Source: Pelagibacterium xiamenense (GTDB lineage Bacteria > Pseudomonadota > Alphaproteobacteria > Rhizobiales > Devosiaceae). From it: DNA of 64,000 nt. Both the position numbers and the translations under genes were made by a program. Below are positions 54,313-63,647 of this stretch, piece after piece. The stretch spans positions 806,001 to 870,000 of the forward strand of contig NZ_JAJOYS010000002.1 of NCBI RefSeq assembly GCF_021166475.1. Direction: 5' to 3'. Under the pieces are notes generated by a model that saw nothing but the letters and a program-made list of their open reading frames with translations, ran no database searches and was not told the DNA's origin. Within the stretch, counting starts at the first letter, position 1. Every line of letters starts with the position of its first letter.

Positions 54313-56366
54313 CGCGACGCCTCCACGCGCATTTCGATTTCAAGTCTGTACAGCTCCGCAAAGGCGCTCCAGCGCTCGCGGATGAGCGCCGCCGTCTCGC
54401 GCAGACGTGCTTGTGCGATATCGGTGTCGCCGCCCGCGGTGACATAGGACAAACGCAGGACCGAATGTTCCTCAGCCAGGAGCCCGACGAGCTGGTCGAT
54501 CCCCTCGTCCCATTGCGGCGCGAGCGCGGTCGAACCGGGCACGAACGCGCCGTCCTCGAGATCGAGCCGCACCACGCGCCCGATCGCCGCACCGAAATTC
54601 AGTTCGGTCATCTTGCCCGCCGTGAGCCGCACCACGCGCGGGTTCTCCGTGGTCACCCGATAGCCCGTCGGCAGGGTGCGCGTGTCGAGCTTGAGGATGA
54701 AGTTCGAGCCGATGCGATGATCGGGCAAAAGCGCGCACGCGACGTGGAACCGGCCATGTTGATCGGTGGTGATGAGCCACCCTTCCACCGATGCCAGCCG
54801 CACCCCGGGCAGCCCTAATTCACCTTCGTCCTGATAGCCGTTACGGTTGACATCATCGAAGACCTTGCCGATCACGTCGCCGCACTCGAACACCGGATCG
54901 GCCAGCACGGTAAATGGCGCGGTGACAACCGGCGTCACGGGCGTATCGGGCTCCTCGATGACCTGCACGGAATTCCTGTGCTCGCCCGGTTCTGCGGTAC
55001 TGAGCACCAGCAGACGCAGGCGGATTTCGAGCTGGCTGTTGCCTGGCACCGAGAGGTTTTCGAAGCTGACAGCGTCGCCGGAAATCGTCGGGGTCGCCGG
55101 ATTGCCGTCGATGGTTGCCGAGCCCTCGACGAAACGGAAGCCTTGCGGGACCATCTCGGTGACTGTCAACCCATCCCGCTCGTCGGGCGCAGCGTTGGTC
55201 GCTGTGATGAGAAATGGAACCTCCTCGCCCCGCCGAACAACCCGCAGCAAAGCGACCTTCTCGACCGTAAAGGGGTCCTCATTGTCGAGGATGGTGTAGG
55301 TGCTGCTGACATTGGGCACGGCGCCGCAGGCTTGGGTTCCCGAGATCGTATAGTTGGCCGGATCCTCCTCGATCCGTATTTCGATGGTTTCGTCGCTCTC
55401 GGCATCGTCATCATCGACAATACTGATGCCCAGCGGAATGGGCTGGGTCGCGTCGTGCTCACCGGCCGGCACCGTGATGGCAAACACATTGGTGCCGCTC
55501 GGCGTGGTAAAGTCGGCGCCGAGCACCGCCGTGCCGCCGGTGATCGTGATCTGCACCGTCACTGGACTGTCGAGCGTGCCAGCCAGCCGGATCGCTGGAA
55601 TGTTCGCCGTCGCGATCTCTTCGGCTCCTGATGACGAGCCCGGCTGAAACTCGATATAGGGCGTGAGCCTGACATCAATATCGTCGAGAATATTGCCTAC
55701 ACTGCCGGCTTCGCGCGACTGGAAGCCGATCGTCGTGAGGCCGTTCTGGTTCCAGGTAAAGGTGCCGGAATAGCGGGCCCAGGTCGTGCCGTCGGCCTGG
55801 TTTTCGAGATTGACAGTTCCGAGGCCGGTCGCCTCGATCAATCCGGAGCCTGCCGTGTTGGTACGGGCATCGAATATGGTCGTGGCGCCCGCGCCGCTTG
55901 GGTCAGTACCGATATTGAAGCGGAAGAGGTCCGTGTTGATACGGCCGCGGTGAAAGAGACTCCACTGCACCTGCTCTCCGGTGACCATGCAAACTTCCTG
56001 GTAAAGCCGCCGCCCGCCAGTATACGCGTTGAGTTCGGCCCATTGGTGGCCGTCAGGAGCAGTTATGCCTTCGGCATTGCGGAACATCTGGATGGGGCTC
56101 TCGACCGGCGGAGCCGCCTTGTGACCACCGCAGGTGCCGTGAGTACCGGCATGCCATGCACCGTTCCAGGTGGGCTCGGTCGTCTCCCACGCTGGAACGA
56201 GACTGGATTCACGGATGGTAAAGCAATTGGCGCTTGGCAGCACCGGCTCTTCGAAGCTGGTGTTGATGAAGCTGCGTTGGACTTGCCCATGCACGGCGGC
56301 AGTCGGAGCAAGCGATACGGCGACGGCAATGAAGAACGGGACAATGATTCGCAAAATGCGCGACAT
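54309..56366 (-). CDS. Large exported protein: galactose-binding-like domain, Calx-beta domain, DUF11, SdrD_B-like and OmpA-like domains
   Basis: The first gene of the operon, 685 residues from the ATG at 56366, where a standard signal peptide begins ([20 protein letters not shown]). A GTG at 56423 would add 19 residues. Domains in order: an N-terminal carbohydrate-binding-like beta domain ([36 protein letters not shown]); a Calx-beta segment ([40 protein letters not shown]); DUF11; SdrD_B; and an OmpA-like end. The last three match the protein encoded at 52339 almost exactly. The variable N-terminal domains suggest binding to extracellular glycans or partner cells (inference). The promoter lies in 56367-56647, shared with a divergent AraC regulator. 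Confidence 0.8.
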   Translation of the reverse strand: MSRILRIIVPFFIAVAVSLAPTAAVHGQVQRSFINTSFEEPVLPSANCFTIRESSLVPAWETTEPTWNGAWHAGTHGTCGGHKAAPPVESPIQMFRNAEGITAPDGHQWAELNAYTGGRRLYQEVCMVTGEQVQWSLFHRGRINTDLFRFNIGTDPSGAGATTIFDARTNTAGSGLIEATGLGTVNLENQADGTTWARYSGTFTWNQNGLTTIGFQSREAGSVGNILDDIDVRLTPYIEFQPGSSSGAEEIATANIPAIRLAGTLDSPVTVQITITGGTAVLGADFTTPSGTNVFAITVPAGEHDATQPIPLGISIVDDDDAESDETIEIRIEEDPANYTISGTQACGAVPNVSSTYTILDNEDPFTVEKVALLRVVRRGEEVPFLITATNAAPDERDGLTVTEMVPQGFRFVEGSATIDGNPATPTISGDAVSFENLSVPGNSQLEIRLRLLVLSTAEPGEHRNSVQVIEEPDTPVTPVVTAPFTVLADPVFECGDVIGKVFDDVNRNGYQDEGELGLPGVRLASVEGWLITTDQHGRFHVACALLPDHRIGSNFILKLDTRTLPTGYRVTTENPRVVRLTAGKMTELNFGAAIGRVVRLDLEDGAFVPGSTALAPQWDEGIDQLVGLLAEEHSVLRLSYVTAGGDTDIAQARLRETAALIRERWSAFAELYRLEIEMRVEASR
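54320..55263. repeat. Direct repeat copy 2 (C-terminal surface module)
   Basis: The second copy of the module, in the gene at 54309. Identity stops sharply just before the codons that lead into the different N-terminal domains, around the shared [13 protein letters not shown] / [13 protein letters not shown] boundary. This marks a domain-swap or duplication junction. Confidence 0.9.
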
Positions 56367-56647
56367 CGGGGACAGCGCGCAAACACTCCTCGCGGCACGG
56401 CCGGAAGACCGCCGAATGCGCACCGGCGTCAGGCTCCGTGCAGAACGTAGCGCCCTGTATCTGCAGGGGCAGACGCGTAAATGGATCGATTGTATTCAGC
56501 CATGGGTATCGCCGCTCTAAGTCCCCACATCTTAGAAATTATTTACCTTTAATTTCAATCAGGTATCTTAGCCGCCTGGTTTCCTCTCGCTATCCGTTAT
56601 CGGAAGTCGTCGTATAGACGACCATCATTTGGGGGCATAGCAGACCG
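56367..56647. promoter_or_regulatory. Divergent control region, surface-protein operon / AraC regulator
   Basis: About 280 bases with the most AT-rich stretch of the area at 56520-56575. It should contain both promoters. GGGGG lies about 12 bases before the GTG at 56648. No perfect palindrome is apparent. Confidence 0.5.
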
Positions 56648-57577
56648 GTGGGAGACACATTTTTCTTCGGTTTTCGCGATATCGACGATTTACGCGAAAA
56701 CTTGCGTGGTCGGAACACAGCGCCCGTACAGATTGAACCGGGTCAACTGCACATCCGCATGCGCAGCAGAGACCTCGACGGCGTAATATTCTCCGACGTC
56801 CATGTAAACCGTAAGGTCATAGACCATACTCGTATGGAGCCCGGATGGATCAGCTTTGTGGTCAACCTTTCCCCGGCGGTATTCTGCGGCATGGATGTCG
56901 CCGGGGGACATCTGACGATGTTGGCGCCAGGACAAGCATATCGCAGCGTGCTCGCCAGCCCATGGCACGCGATTGAGATGACCGGGCGGTTGTCGGTGTT
57001 TTCCGCCGAGGGGTTACGACCACCCCACGGTTCTGCGACCGGGCCCGGAAGAACAACGATTCCATTGACCAGTACACTGATCGGGGTTTTCAAACGCCTT
57101 GCCGCCGCAGCCTTCGAAGCCGGCGGGGCCAAGGATAGCTGGCTTCGATTTGCGGTGTTGAGTGCCCTTGGCGAAGCACTCGGAATAGGACAGTCCGTGC
57201 GAAAAGATCCGGACCGCCGGCCCTTGGCATCGGGCTACGGGTTAGCGCAGAAGGTGGTTCGGCACATTGAGAACCGATTTGGACAAAAGGTCTCCGTGAC
57301 CGATATTGCCTCCGAACTCGGCGTGACGCCCCGCGCCCTTCACTATGCCGTTCGGTCCATATTCGGCATAAGTCCGTTCGAATTAATTCTCGCTTTCCGC
57401 CTCGGACACGTGCGCAAAGAATTGTGGGACAGACGGTTCCACGAGCACGGAATTACACGTGCAGCAATGACGCAAGACTTTGGGCACCTGGGAAGGTTTT
57501 CGCAGCAATATCGCTTTCTGTACGGGGAATTGCCGTCCGAAACACTTGATCGGATCCGACGGCTTGCCGGCACGTAG
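56648..57577 (+). CDS. AraC-family transcriptional regulator
   Basis: A 309-residue regulator from a GTG start. The C-terminal AraC DNA-binding domain is visible: KVVRHIENRFGQKVSVTDIA, SELGVTPRALHYAVRSIFGI and SPFELILAFRLGHVRKEL, then ITRAAMTQDFGHLGRFSQQY, RFLYGELPSETLDRIRRL. The N-terminal 200 residues resemble the AraC-type sensor of the choline/ethanolamine-responsive or similar branch (PVQIEPGQLHIRMRSRDLDG, PGWISFVVNLSPAVFCGMDV). It is divergent from the surface-protein operon and is its likely regulator. The signal is unknown. Confidence 0.87.
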   Translation: MGDTFFFGFRDIDDLRENLRGRNTAPVQIEPGQLHIRMRSRDLDGVIFSDVHVNRKVIDHTRMEPGWISFVVNLSPAVFCGMDVAGGHLTMLAPGQAYRSVLASPWHAIEMTGRLSVFSAEGLRPPHGSATGPGRTTIPLTSTLIGVFKRLAAAAFEAGGAKDSWLRFAVLSALGEALGIGQSVRKDPDRRPLASGYGLAQKVVRHIENRFGQKVSVTDIASELGVTPRALHYAVRSIFGISPFELILAFRLGHVRKELWDRRFHEHGITRAAMTQDFGHLGRFSQQYRFLYGELPSETLDRIRRLAGT

Positions 57578-58026
57578 GCCGTTTGGCCCCCTGTCCCCGG
57601 CCGACGAACGACACTTGCTTGCCTCTGCTCCCATCGCGCAAGCAGGCATCGACGCGGGACAGCGAAGACGCCGACATCCCGCCTCGGCCGATCGCTACCT
57701 CGCTCCGCCGCACCATAGGACTGACGGACCAGCCAGCCCTGCTGAGCACTGACGCGGCGGTGCAGCAAACCGCCAGCACCGGCAAACCCGTCTGCGGCAC
57801 CTTACTTCTTTAGGGCCGCAGAGCATTTGAGGCCGACAGTGGCCCGTCCGGTTCTGGTCGGGAAGGGATAAACTGTCAGTATTGCCGCCACTCTTTGCAG
57901 CCGACCAAGGTTCGTCGAAAATGCGCTTCGTAGCTCAAGGTAAACACACGGGAAAATCGGTAAGCCATTTCCACATGCGACCCGTGCAACACCACGAGTT
58001 AGACGCGCACCATGTCGCCTTGCGGA
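57578..58026. other. Intergenic region without a supported gene
   Basis: About 450 bases between convergent genes. Several short frames exist on both strands, but none has a ribosome site, domain or conserved-looking motif. I see no strong intrinsic terminator for either neighbour. Confidence 0.45.
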
Positions 58027-60132
58027 TCAGTCGGCAATCTCGGCCACGATAGCGTCGCGCGGCGGCACGGTGAAGCGCATGCCATCAAGAGCGTCGCTCG
58101 CGCCCCAGAAGATTCGGCCAAACCTGGCCGAACCGTCCCCAAGTGCGATCCGGCCACTTTGCGGCTGCCGCGTCGAGTTGACGATCCAAAGGTAGGAGGA
58201 TTTTCCGTCCGAGTGTACACGCGCCTGGACGTTATTGTTAGTGCTCGACACCCTTGCAGGCCGCCCGGCCCATTCGAGCATCTGCGCAAAAAACTGACGC
58301 CCGGCTTCGCTTTGGGTCCGGTAGTAGCCCACCGAGGGGTGCGTTCCCAATAAGAGGGTGTGCCCCGCACCGAACCGGTTCTCCGCGGCGGCAACACGGC
58401 CATCGGCGAACCAGCCACGCTCGCGGCCCTCACATCCGGAATAGGACTGGAGGAACCCGCCACCCTGGATTTGCGCCCCCTCGTAGTCGAACCGTATCCG
58501 GTCGCCGATGTCCGGCATGAACTCGACAGTATCTTCCTTGACCCCAAAGACCGCATCGAGACCCAGATTGGGCTGGACCGTGCCAGCCCGCCCGCGATCA
58601 CCGAAATAGCCCGGACAGGCCTCGCAGATCAGCCGCCCGCCCTTGTTCACCCAGTCGGTCAGTTGGCGGGCGTGTTCGGCGGTGAGCATGATCGGATACG
58701 GGAAATAAAGGGTCTCATAGGCAGCGATGTCGTCGATATGTACCCAGTCTGCCTGAATGTTGTTGTCGAAAAAGCCGCGATAGGCGCCCCACATGGCCGC
58801 TGCATAGGTGTCGTAGCCACCTTCATGGCTCAGAAGATAATCCCATTGCTGTGTTTCAGGCGCGACAACGATCCCAATGTCGCCTCTAACGGGGCTGGCG
58901 GCCATGAGCGCTGACTGGTCGGGATGGTTGGCCCATTTGGCTATCGCGCTGGCGGCGTCCGAGCGCGGGGTGCGCGCACCGTCCATGCCGTAGGACCCAA
59001 AGGCGCCAAAGAGCGGGCCGTCGAGCAAGGGGCGATAGCGCAGATTGAGCACGCCCCGAGCGCCGCCGGCAAACGAGGTTAGCGTCCACACGCGGACATC
59101 CTCGGGCTCGGCGACGCGTCCGTCCTCCTTGTCGCGGCCCACGACCTGCGGTTGCATCCAGAGCGGGCCGCCCTGGCGCTCGGCGTGCCAGAACGGCTTG
59201 CCCCGCGCGGCGGCGCGGTTGAGATCGGCGGCATAGAAGCTGCGCCAGGCCTGGTTGCCCTTGCGCGCCTGAATCCAGGTGTAGCCATAGACTTCGACCT
59301 TGGAAGCGGCGAGCCAGTCATCGCTGCCGCGCGCGGCCATATCGGGTATGGCCCCGGCAACGCCATGCGCGGCGATCAGGCACTCGGAATCAACGGCGCG
59401 GATCGTATCGATGCGCCATTGCATTTGGCCGTAGTAGTTATCGCGCTTGAAGGCGAGCCAGTCGAGACATTCTGGATAGGGCGCGGTCTGGACCGGGGGT
59501 TCGATATCGTCCCATTCAGCATAGGAATAGCGATACCAGGCGCGCGCCAGCGTATCGAGGTCACCGTATTTCTCGCGCAGCCACTCGCGGAACGCGGCCT
59601 TGGTGTGGGGATTGTAATCGACGAGCGGGGAATAGTTGCACTCGTTCCAGACATCGTACCCCAGAAGCCCTGGGTGCCCCTTGTAGCGCTCGGCAAGCGC
59701 GGTAAGGAAACCGCCCGCGGCCTGTTTGACCTCAGGGCAGTTGAGCGTTAGCGCACCCGCCCCGCCCCCATTGGGAGCAAACCCGCCGGTTGCGGCCGAG
59801 ACACCCATAATCGAGGACAAGGCGGTGCCGTCGGCCTTCATCTGGCGGGCGTGGGCGAATTTCCGATAGGCCCAGTCGGGCACGGTATGGGTCAGTTCCG
59901 CGATGATCGTCTTGATGCCGTTAGCGGCAGCGAGATCGAGCTGCCGGTCGTATTCTTCCCAGTCGTATTCGCCGGGTCGGCGCTCGATGGCGCTCCACAT
60001 GAACCAGTGACGGAAGACGTTAATCCCGTCTTCGGCGGCAACCGCGTAATCGCGCTCCCAGTCCTCCCGAGGAGGGTTGGATTTGCGGAAATAGACAGCG
60101 CCGAATGGCACCTGCATATCGATCTTCGCCAT
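58027..60132 (-). CDS. GH42 beta-galactosidase
   Basis: A 701-residue protein. The ATG at 60132 with GGAG upstream starts the family-typical MAKIDMQVPFGAVYFRKSNP. The TIM-barrel landmarks are INVFRHWFMWSAIERRPGEY, the acid/base Glu164 in YDVWNECNYSPLVDYN and the nucleophile Glu318 in FWHAERQGGPLWMQPQV. A trimerisation domain (VVAPETQQWDYLLSHEGGYD, TAEHARQLTDWVNKGGRLIC) and a small C-terminal domain follow. No signal peptide, so it hydrolyses imported beta-galactosides in the cytoplasm. GH42 enzymes commonly act on galactan or arabinogalactan oligomers from plant cell walls. It is the last gene of the operon running from beyond 64000. Confidence 0.93.
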   Translation of the reverse strand: MAKIDMQVPFGAVYFRKSNPPREDWERDYAVAAEDGINVFRHWFMWSAIERRPGEYDWEEYDRQLDLAAANGIKTIIAELTHTVPDWAYRKFAHARQMKADGTALSSIMGVSAATGGFAPNGGGAGALTLNCPEVKQAAGGFLTALAERYKGHPGLLGYDVWNECNYSPLVDYNPHTKAAFREWLREKYGDLDTLARAWYRYSYAEWDDIEPPVQTAPYPECLDWLAFKRDNYYGQMQWRIDTIRAVDSECLIAAHGVAGAIPDMAARGSDDWLAASKVEVYGYTWIQARKGNQAWRSFYAADLNRAAARGKPFWHAERQGGPLWMQPQVVGRDKEDGRVAEPEDVRVWTLTSFAGGARGVLNLRYRPLLDGPLFGAFGSYGMDGARTPRSDAASAIAKWANHPDQSALMAASPVRGDIGIVVAPETQQWDYLLSHEGGYDTYAAAMWGAYRGFFDNNIQADWVHIDDIAAYETLYFPYPIMLTAEHARQLTDWVNKGGRLICEACPGYFGDRGRAGTVQPNLGLDAVFGVKEDTVEFMPDIGDRIRFDYEGAQIQGGGFLQSYSGCEGRERGWFADGRVAAAENRFGAGHTLLLGTHPSVGYYRTQSEAGRQFFAQMLEWAGRPARVSSTNNNVQARVHSDGKSSYLWIVNSTRQPQSGRIALGDGSARFGRIFWGASDALDGMRFTVPPRDAIVAEIAD

Positions 60133-60232
60133 GTGCTGAACTCCGTTTTGGCGGGTCACCGGCCACACCTCACCCGCGTTCCCGGCAGGCATGTGCCGGA
60201 AACAACGGTCGCGCGGGGCACCGGTCCTCGGT

Positions 60233-61105
60233 TTAGCTGTTGCCCGCGAGGGCCTCGAGGGTGAGATAGAGCGCCGAGTGATCCCGGTCGCCGTCGCCGC
60301 GTGCGATCGCCGCGTTCATCAATTGCTCGACCGCCGCCGCGTTGGGCAAGGCAAGGCCCAGCTGCCGCGCAGAATCGACTGCAAGTGCCATGTCTTTGCG
60401 GTGCAGCTTTATTCTGAACCCGGGGTCAAAGGTCCGCTCGATCATACGCTCGCCATGAATCTTCATGATCGTCGAGCCGGCGAAGCCGCCCAGGAGCGCC
60501 TCGCGCACGCGCGCGGGGTCGGCGCCCGCCTTTTGGGCAAAGACGAGACCTTCGGCCACCGCTTCGATGGTGAGACCGACGATGATCTGATTGGCAACCT
60601 TGGCGGTCTGTCCGTCGCCCACCGGGCCGACATGGGTGATGGTCTTCCCCATGATCTCAAACAACGGCTTTGCACGGGCGAATGCGTCTTCGCGCGCACC
60701 GACCATGATGGTGAGCGCAGCGTTGCGGGCCCCCACCTCGCCGCCGGATACCGGAGCGTCGACATAGGAACAGTCCAGGGCCTCGATGCGTGCGGCAAAG
60801 TCCTTGGTGGCAACCGGAGAAATCGAACTCATGTCGATCACCATCTTGCCGGCGCCTAGGCCTTCCGCCACACCGTCGGGCCCGAACAGGACCGCCTCGA
60901 CGTCAGGGGTGTCGGGCACCATGAGGATCACCACATCAGCCGCCTCGGCTACCGCGCGCGGGCTTTCGAGCGCCTTGCCGCCCTTCTCGACTAATTCCTG
61001 GCTCTTGGGTTTGACCCGATGGAGAAACAGCTCGTGGCCTGCATCGATCAAATGTCCGGCCATGGGAAGCCCCATGACGCCAAGTCCGATAAATCCGATT
61101 TTCAT
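60233..61105 (-). CDS. glxR: Beta-hydroxyacid dehydrogenase, probable tartronate semialdehyde (2-hydroxy-3-oxopropionate) reductase
   Basis: A 290-residue member of the 3-hydroxyisobutyrate dehydrogenase family: GFIGLGVMGLPMAGHLIDAG (nucleotide binding), MVPDTPDVEAVLFG, IDMSSISPVATKDFA, YVDAPVSGGEVGARNAALTI (substrate binding) and the catalytic Lys in GDGQTAKVANQIIVG. Placement directly after a hydroxypyruvate-isomerase-like gene favours tartronate semialdehyde reduction to glycerate. Other 3-hydroxyacids are possible. The gene name is tentative. Confidence 0.82.
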   Translation of the reverse strand: MKIGFIGLGVMGLPMAGHLIDAGHELFLHRVKPKSQELVEKGGKALESPRAVAEAADVVILMVPDTPDVEAVLFGPDGVAEGLGAGKMVIDMSSISPVATKDFAARIEALDCSYVDAPVSGGEVGARNAALTIMVGAREDAFARAKPLFEIMGKTITHVGPVGDGQTAKVANQIIVGLTIEAVAEGLVFAQKAGADPARVREALLGGFAGSTIMKIHGERMIERTFDPGFRIKLHRKDMALAVDSARQLGLALPNAAAVEQLMNAAIARGDGDRDHSALYLTLEALAGNS

Positions 61106-61119
61106 CGCTGCACCACTCC

Positions 61120-61896
61120 TTAGATATAGGGTTTCATCCAGCCCAGACCGTCGCTGGTCTTGCCGCGGGGTTTGTACTCACACCCCACAAAACCGTCGTA
61201 GCCGATCCGGTCGAGTTCGGAGAGCACGAACCCGTAGTTGATTTCGCCGGTGCCGGGCTCGTTGCGCCCGGGATTGTCGGCGATCTGAACGTGGCCGATT
61301 CTATCCTTGTGCCGGGCGAAGGTCGCAACGAGATCACCCTGCATGACCTGAGCGTGATAGACGTCGTATTGCAGGAAAGCGTTGTCCGCTCCGACGGCAT
61401 CGAGTATCCGCAAGGCGTGGTCGGTCCGCGAGACGAAAAAGCCCTGCACGTCGGCTGTATTGACCGGTTCGAGCAAGAGCATGATGCCCGCCTCCGCCAT
61501 CCGGGGCGCGGCGTAGCGCAGGTTGTCGACAAGCGTCTCCTCGAGCGTGGCGGGATCGGCGCCTGCCGGTGCGAGCCCGGCCAGGCAATTGATCTTCCGA
61601 CACCCGAGTACGCCAGCATAGGCAATTGCCTTGTCGACGCCCTGACGGAATTCGGTCACCCGGTCCGGCAAACAGGCGATGCCGCGCTCGCCCCCGGCCC
61701 AGTCGCCCGAAGGCACGTTAAAGAGCGCTTGTGTCAGATCGTGTTTGGCGAGTTGTTCGGCGATGTCGCCGGCGGGAACGTCGTAAGGGCTCATGTATTC
61801 GACCGCGGAAAAGCCGTCCGCCGCCGCGGCACCGAAGCGGTCGAGAAAGTCGTGCTCGGAATAAAGAAACGAAAGGTTGGCCGCGAATTTGGGCAC
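61120..61896 (-). CDS. hyi: Hydroxypyruvate isomerase family protein
   Basis: A 258-residue xylose-isomerase-like TIM barrel: PKFAANLSFLYSEHDFLDRF, FSAVEYMSPYDVPAGDIAEQ, LFNVPSGDWAGGERGIACLP, LLLEPVNTADVQGFFVSRTD, QYDVYHAQVMQGDLVATFAR, HVQIADNPGRNEPGTGEINY and GFVGCEYKPRG. The metal/acid residues are present. It matches Hyi and the related 2-oxo-tetronate isomerase OtnI, which cannot be told apart by eye. With the reductase at 60233 it would interconvert hydroxypyruvate and tartronate semialdehyde. Confidence 0.85.
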   Translation of the reverse strand: MPKFAANLSFLYSEHDFLDRFGAAAADGFSAVEYMSPYDVPAGDIAEQLAKHDLTQALFNVPSGDWAGGERGIACLPDRVTEFRQGVDKAIAYAGVLGCRKINCLAGLAPAGADPATLEETLVDNLRYAAPRMAEAGIMLLLEPVNTADVQGFFVSRTDHALRILDAVGADNAFLQYDVYHAQVMQGDLVATFARHKDRIGHVQIADNPGRNEPGTGEINYGFVLSELDRIGYDGFVGCEYKPRGKTSDGLGWMKPYI

Positions 61897-61908
61897 GAGA
61901 ACCTCCTT

Positions 61909-63645
61909 TTAGGCTTGGAAACGGTGGCGGTGCAGCATGCGCTTGTGGCGCGGATCGGGGCTCGGCACAGCGGAGATAAGGCTCTTGGTGTAAGCCATCT
62001 CCGGCGCGGTGCAGATCTTTTCTGCCGCATCGAGTTCGACGATCTTGCCCTTATGCATCACCGCCACGCGGTCGCAGAAATAGCGGACCGTCGAGATGTC
62101 GTGGGAGATGAAAATGTAGCTCAGGTCCAGCTGGCGCTGGATGTCGAGCAACAGATCGAGAATCTGGGAGCGGATCGATCCGTCGAGCGCCGAGGTCGCC
62201 TCGTCCGCAACGATGATCTTGGGATCGAGCGCCAAAGCGCGCGCGATGCCGATACGCTGGCGCTGACCGCCGGAAAAAGCGTGCGGGTAACGCTCCATGG
62301 CGAGCGGGTCGAGACCCACAAGTTCGAGAAAATGCGCGACCTTGTCCTCGATGGCCTTGCCGCTCATGCCTCCGGTGACGACGAGCGGATCGGCGATCAC
62401 CTGTTTGACGGTCATGCGCGGGTTGAGCGACGCAAACGGGTCCTGAAAGACCAGCCGCACCTGACGGTGAAAATCACGCAGCTTGTCCTTGGACAGGGCC
62501 CGTACGTCGATCTCCTCGCCCGGTCCGGGCCGATAGGTGATCTTGCCTTCGGTGGGCTCAGTGATCCGCAGGATCAGCCGGCCGAGAGTTGTCTTGCCCG
62601 ACCCGCTTTCGCCCACAATGCCAAGGTTTTCGCCTGCGTGGAGATCGAAGCTCACACCATCGACCGCCTTGAGCGCGGAAGGCACCTTGCCGAACCAGCT
62701 CGTACCGCCACCATAGACTTTCGTCATCTCACGCACCGAGAGGATCGGAGTGCTCCACTCCGCCGGGCCGCCCTGGGCCGCCTTGCGGCCTTCCTCGAGC
62801 TTGACCGTCGCCGCGAGCAAACGTTTGGTATAGGGGTGCTGCGGCGCGTGAAAGATCGTGTCGACATCGCCCGTTTCGACAATCCGCCCGAAGCGCATCA
62901 CCGCAACCTCGTCGGCCACCTCGGCAACCACGCCGAGATCGTGGGTAATCAGCAGCATCGCCATGCCACGCGAGGTCTGCAGGCGCTTGATGAGGTCGAG
63001 AATGTCAGCCTGCGTCGTCACGTCGAGCGCCGTGGTCGGCTCGTCGGCGATCAGGATGTCGGGATCGCACGCGAGCGCCATGGCGATCATGGCACGCTGG
63101 CGCATGCCGCCCGAGAACTCGAAGGTGTAGCGGTCAATCATCTCTTCGGGTTTGGGGATTTCGACCTGTCGCAGGAGTTCGATGGTTTCGGCCCGCGCTT
63201 CGGCCTTGCTCATATCCCGATGAAGCCGCAGGACCTCGATGATCTGCGAACCGATCGTGTGAACCGGCGAGAGCGAGCTCATCGGTTCTTGAAAGATCAG
63301 CCCGATCTTGCCGCCGCGCAGCTTCAGTATCTCCTTGCTGCCGTCAGGAAGCGCCGTGACGTCGAGCGGATTGCCATCGGTGTTAAGTGTCACCGTGCCG
63401 CCCGAAATCCGCCCGGGCTTGTCGACGATGCGCATGAGCGCGCGCGCCGTGACGCTCTTGCCCGATCCACTCTCGCCCACGAGGCAAAGCGTCTTGCCGC
63501 GTTCGAGAGTGAACGAGACGTCGCGCACGGCGTGCAGGATATGCGTGCGAAGCGGGAAATCGAGGCTGAGATTTTCGACAGAAAGCACCGGCCCGCCGGT
63601 ATGAGGCCGTTGCCCTGTTTCGCCGATTGCAGATATTTCAGCCAT
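61909..63645 (-). CDS. Fused double ATP-binding protein of a peptide/oligosaccharide ABC transporter
   Basis: A 578-residue protein with two complete ATPase domains, as in GsiA/YejF. First: [38 protein letters not shown] and [20 protein letters not shown]. Second: [40 protein letters not shown] and [20 protein letters not shown]. Short oligopeptide-type tails lie between and after. It corresponds to the DppD+DppF functions fused in one chain, unlike the separate genes at 18383/19419. It is two bases after the permease at 63648 and 12 before the isomerase. In this operon the ligand is probably a galactoside (inference). Confidence 0.92.
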   Translation of the reverse strand: MAEISAIGETGQRPHTGGPVLSVENLSLDFPLRTHILHAVRDVSFTLERGKTLCLVGESGSGKSVTARALMRIVDKPGRISGGTVTLNTDGNPLDVTALPDGSKEILKLRGGKIGLIFQEPMSSLSPVHTIGSQIIEVLRLHRDMSKAEARAETIELLRQVEIPKPEEMIDRYTFEFSGGMRQRAMIAMALACDPDILIADEPTTALDVTTQADILDLIKRLQTSRGMAMLLITHDLGVVAEVADEVAVMRFGRIVETGDVDTIFHAPQHPYTKRLLAATVKLEEGRKAAQGGPAEWSTPILSVREMTKVYGGGTSWFGKVPSALKAVDGVSFDLHAGENLGIVGESGSGKTTLGRLILRITEPTEGKITYRPGPGEEIDVRALSKDKLRDFHRQVRLVFQDPFASLNPRMTVKQVIADPLVVTGGMSGKAIEDKVAHFLELVGLDPLAMERYPHAFSGGQRQRIGIARALALDPKIIVADEATSALDGSIRSQILDLLLDIQRQLDLSYIFISHDISTVRYFCDRVAVMHKGKIVELDAAEKICTAPEMAYTKSLISAVPSPDPRHKRMLHRHRFQA

Positions 63646-63647
63646 GG

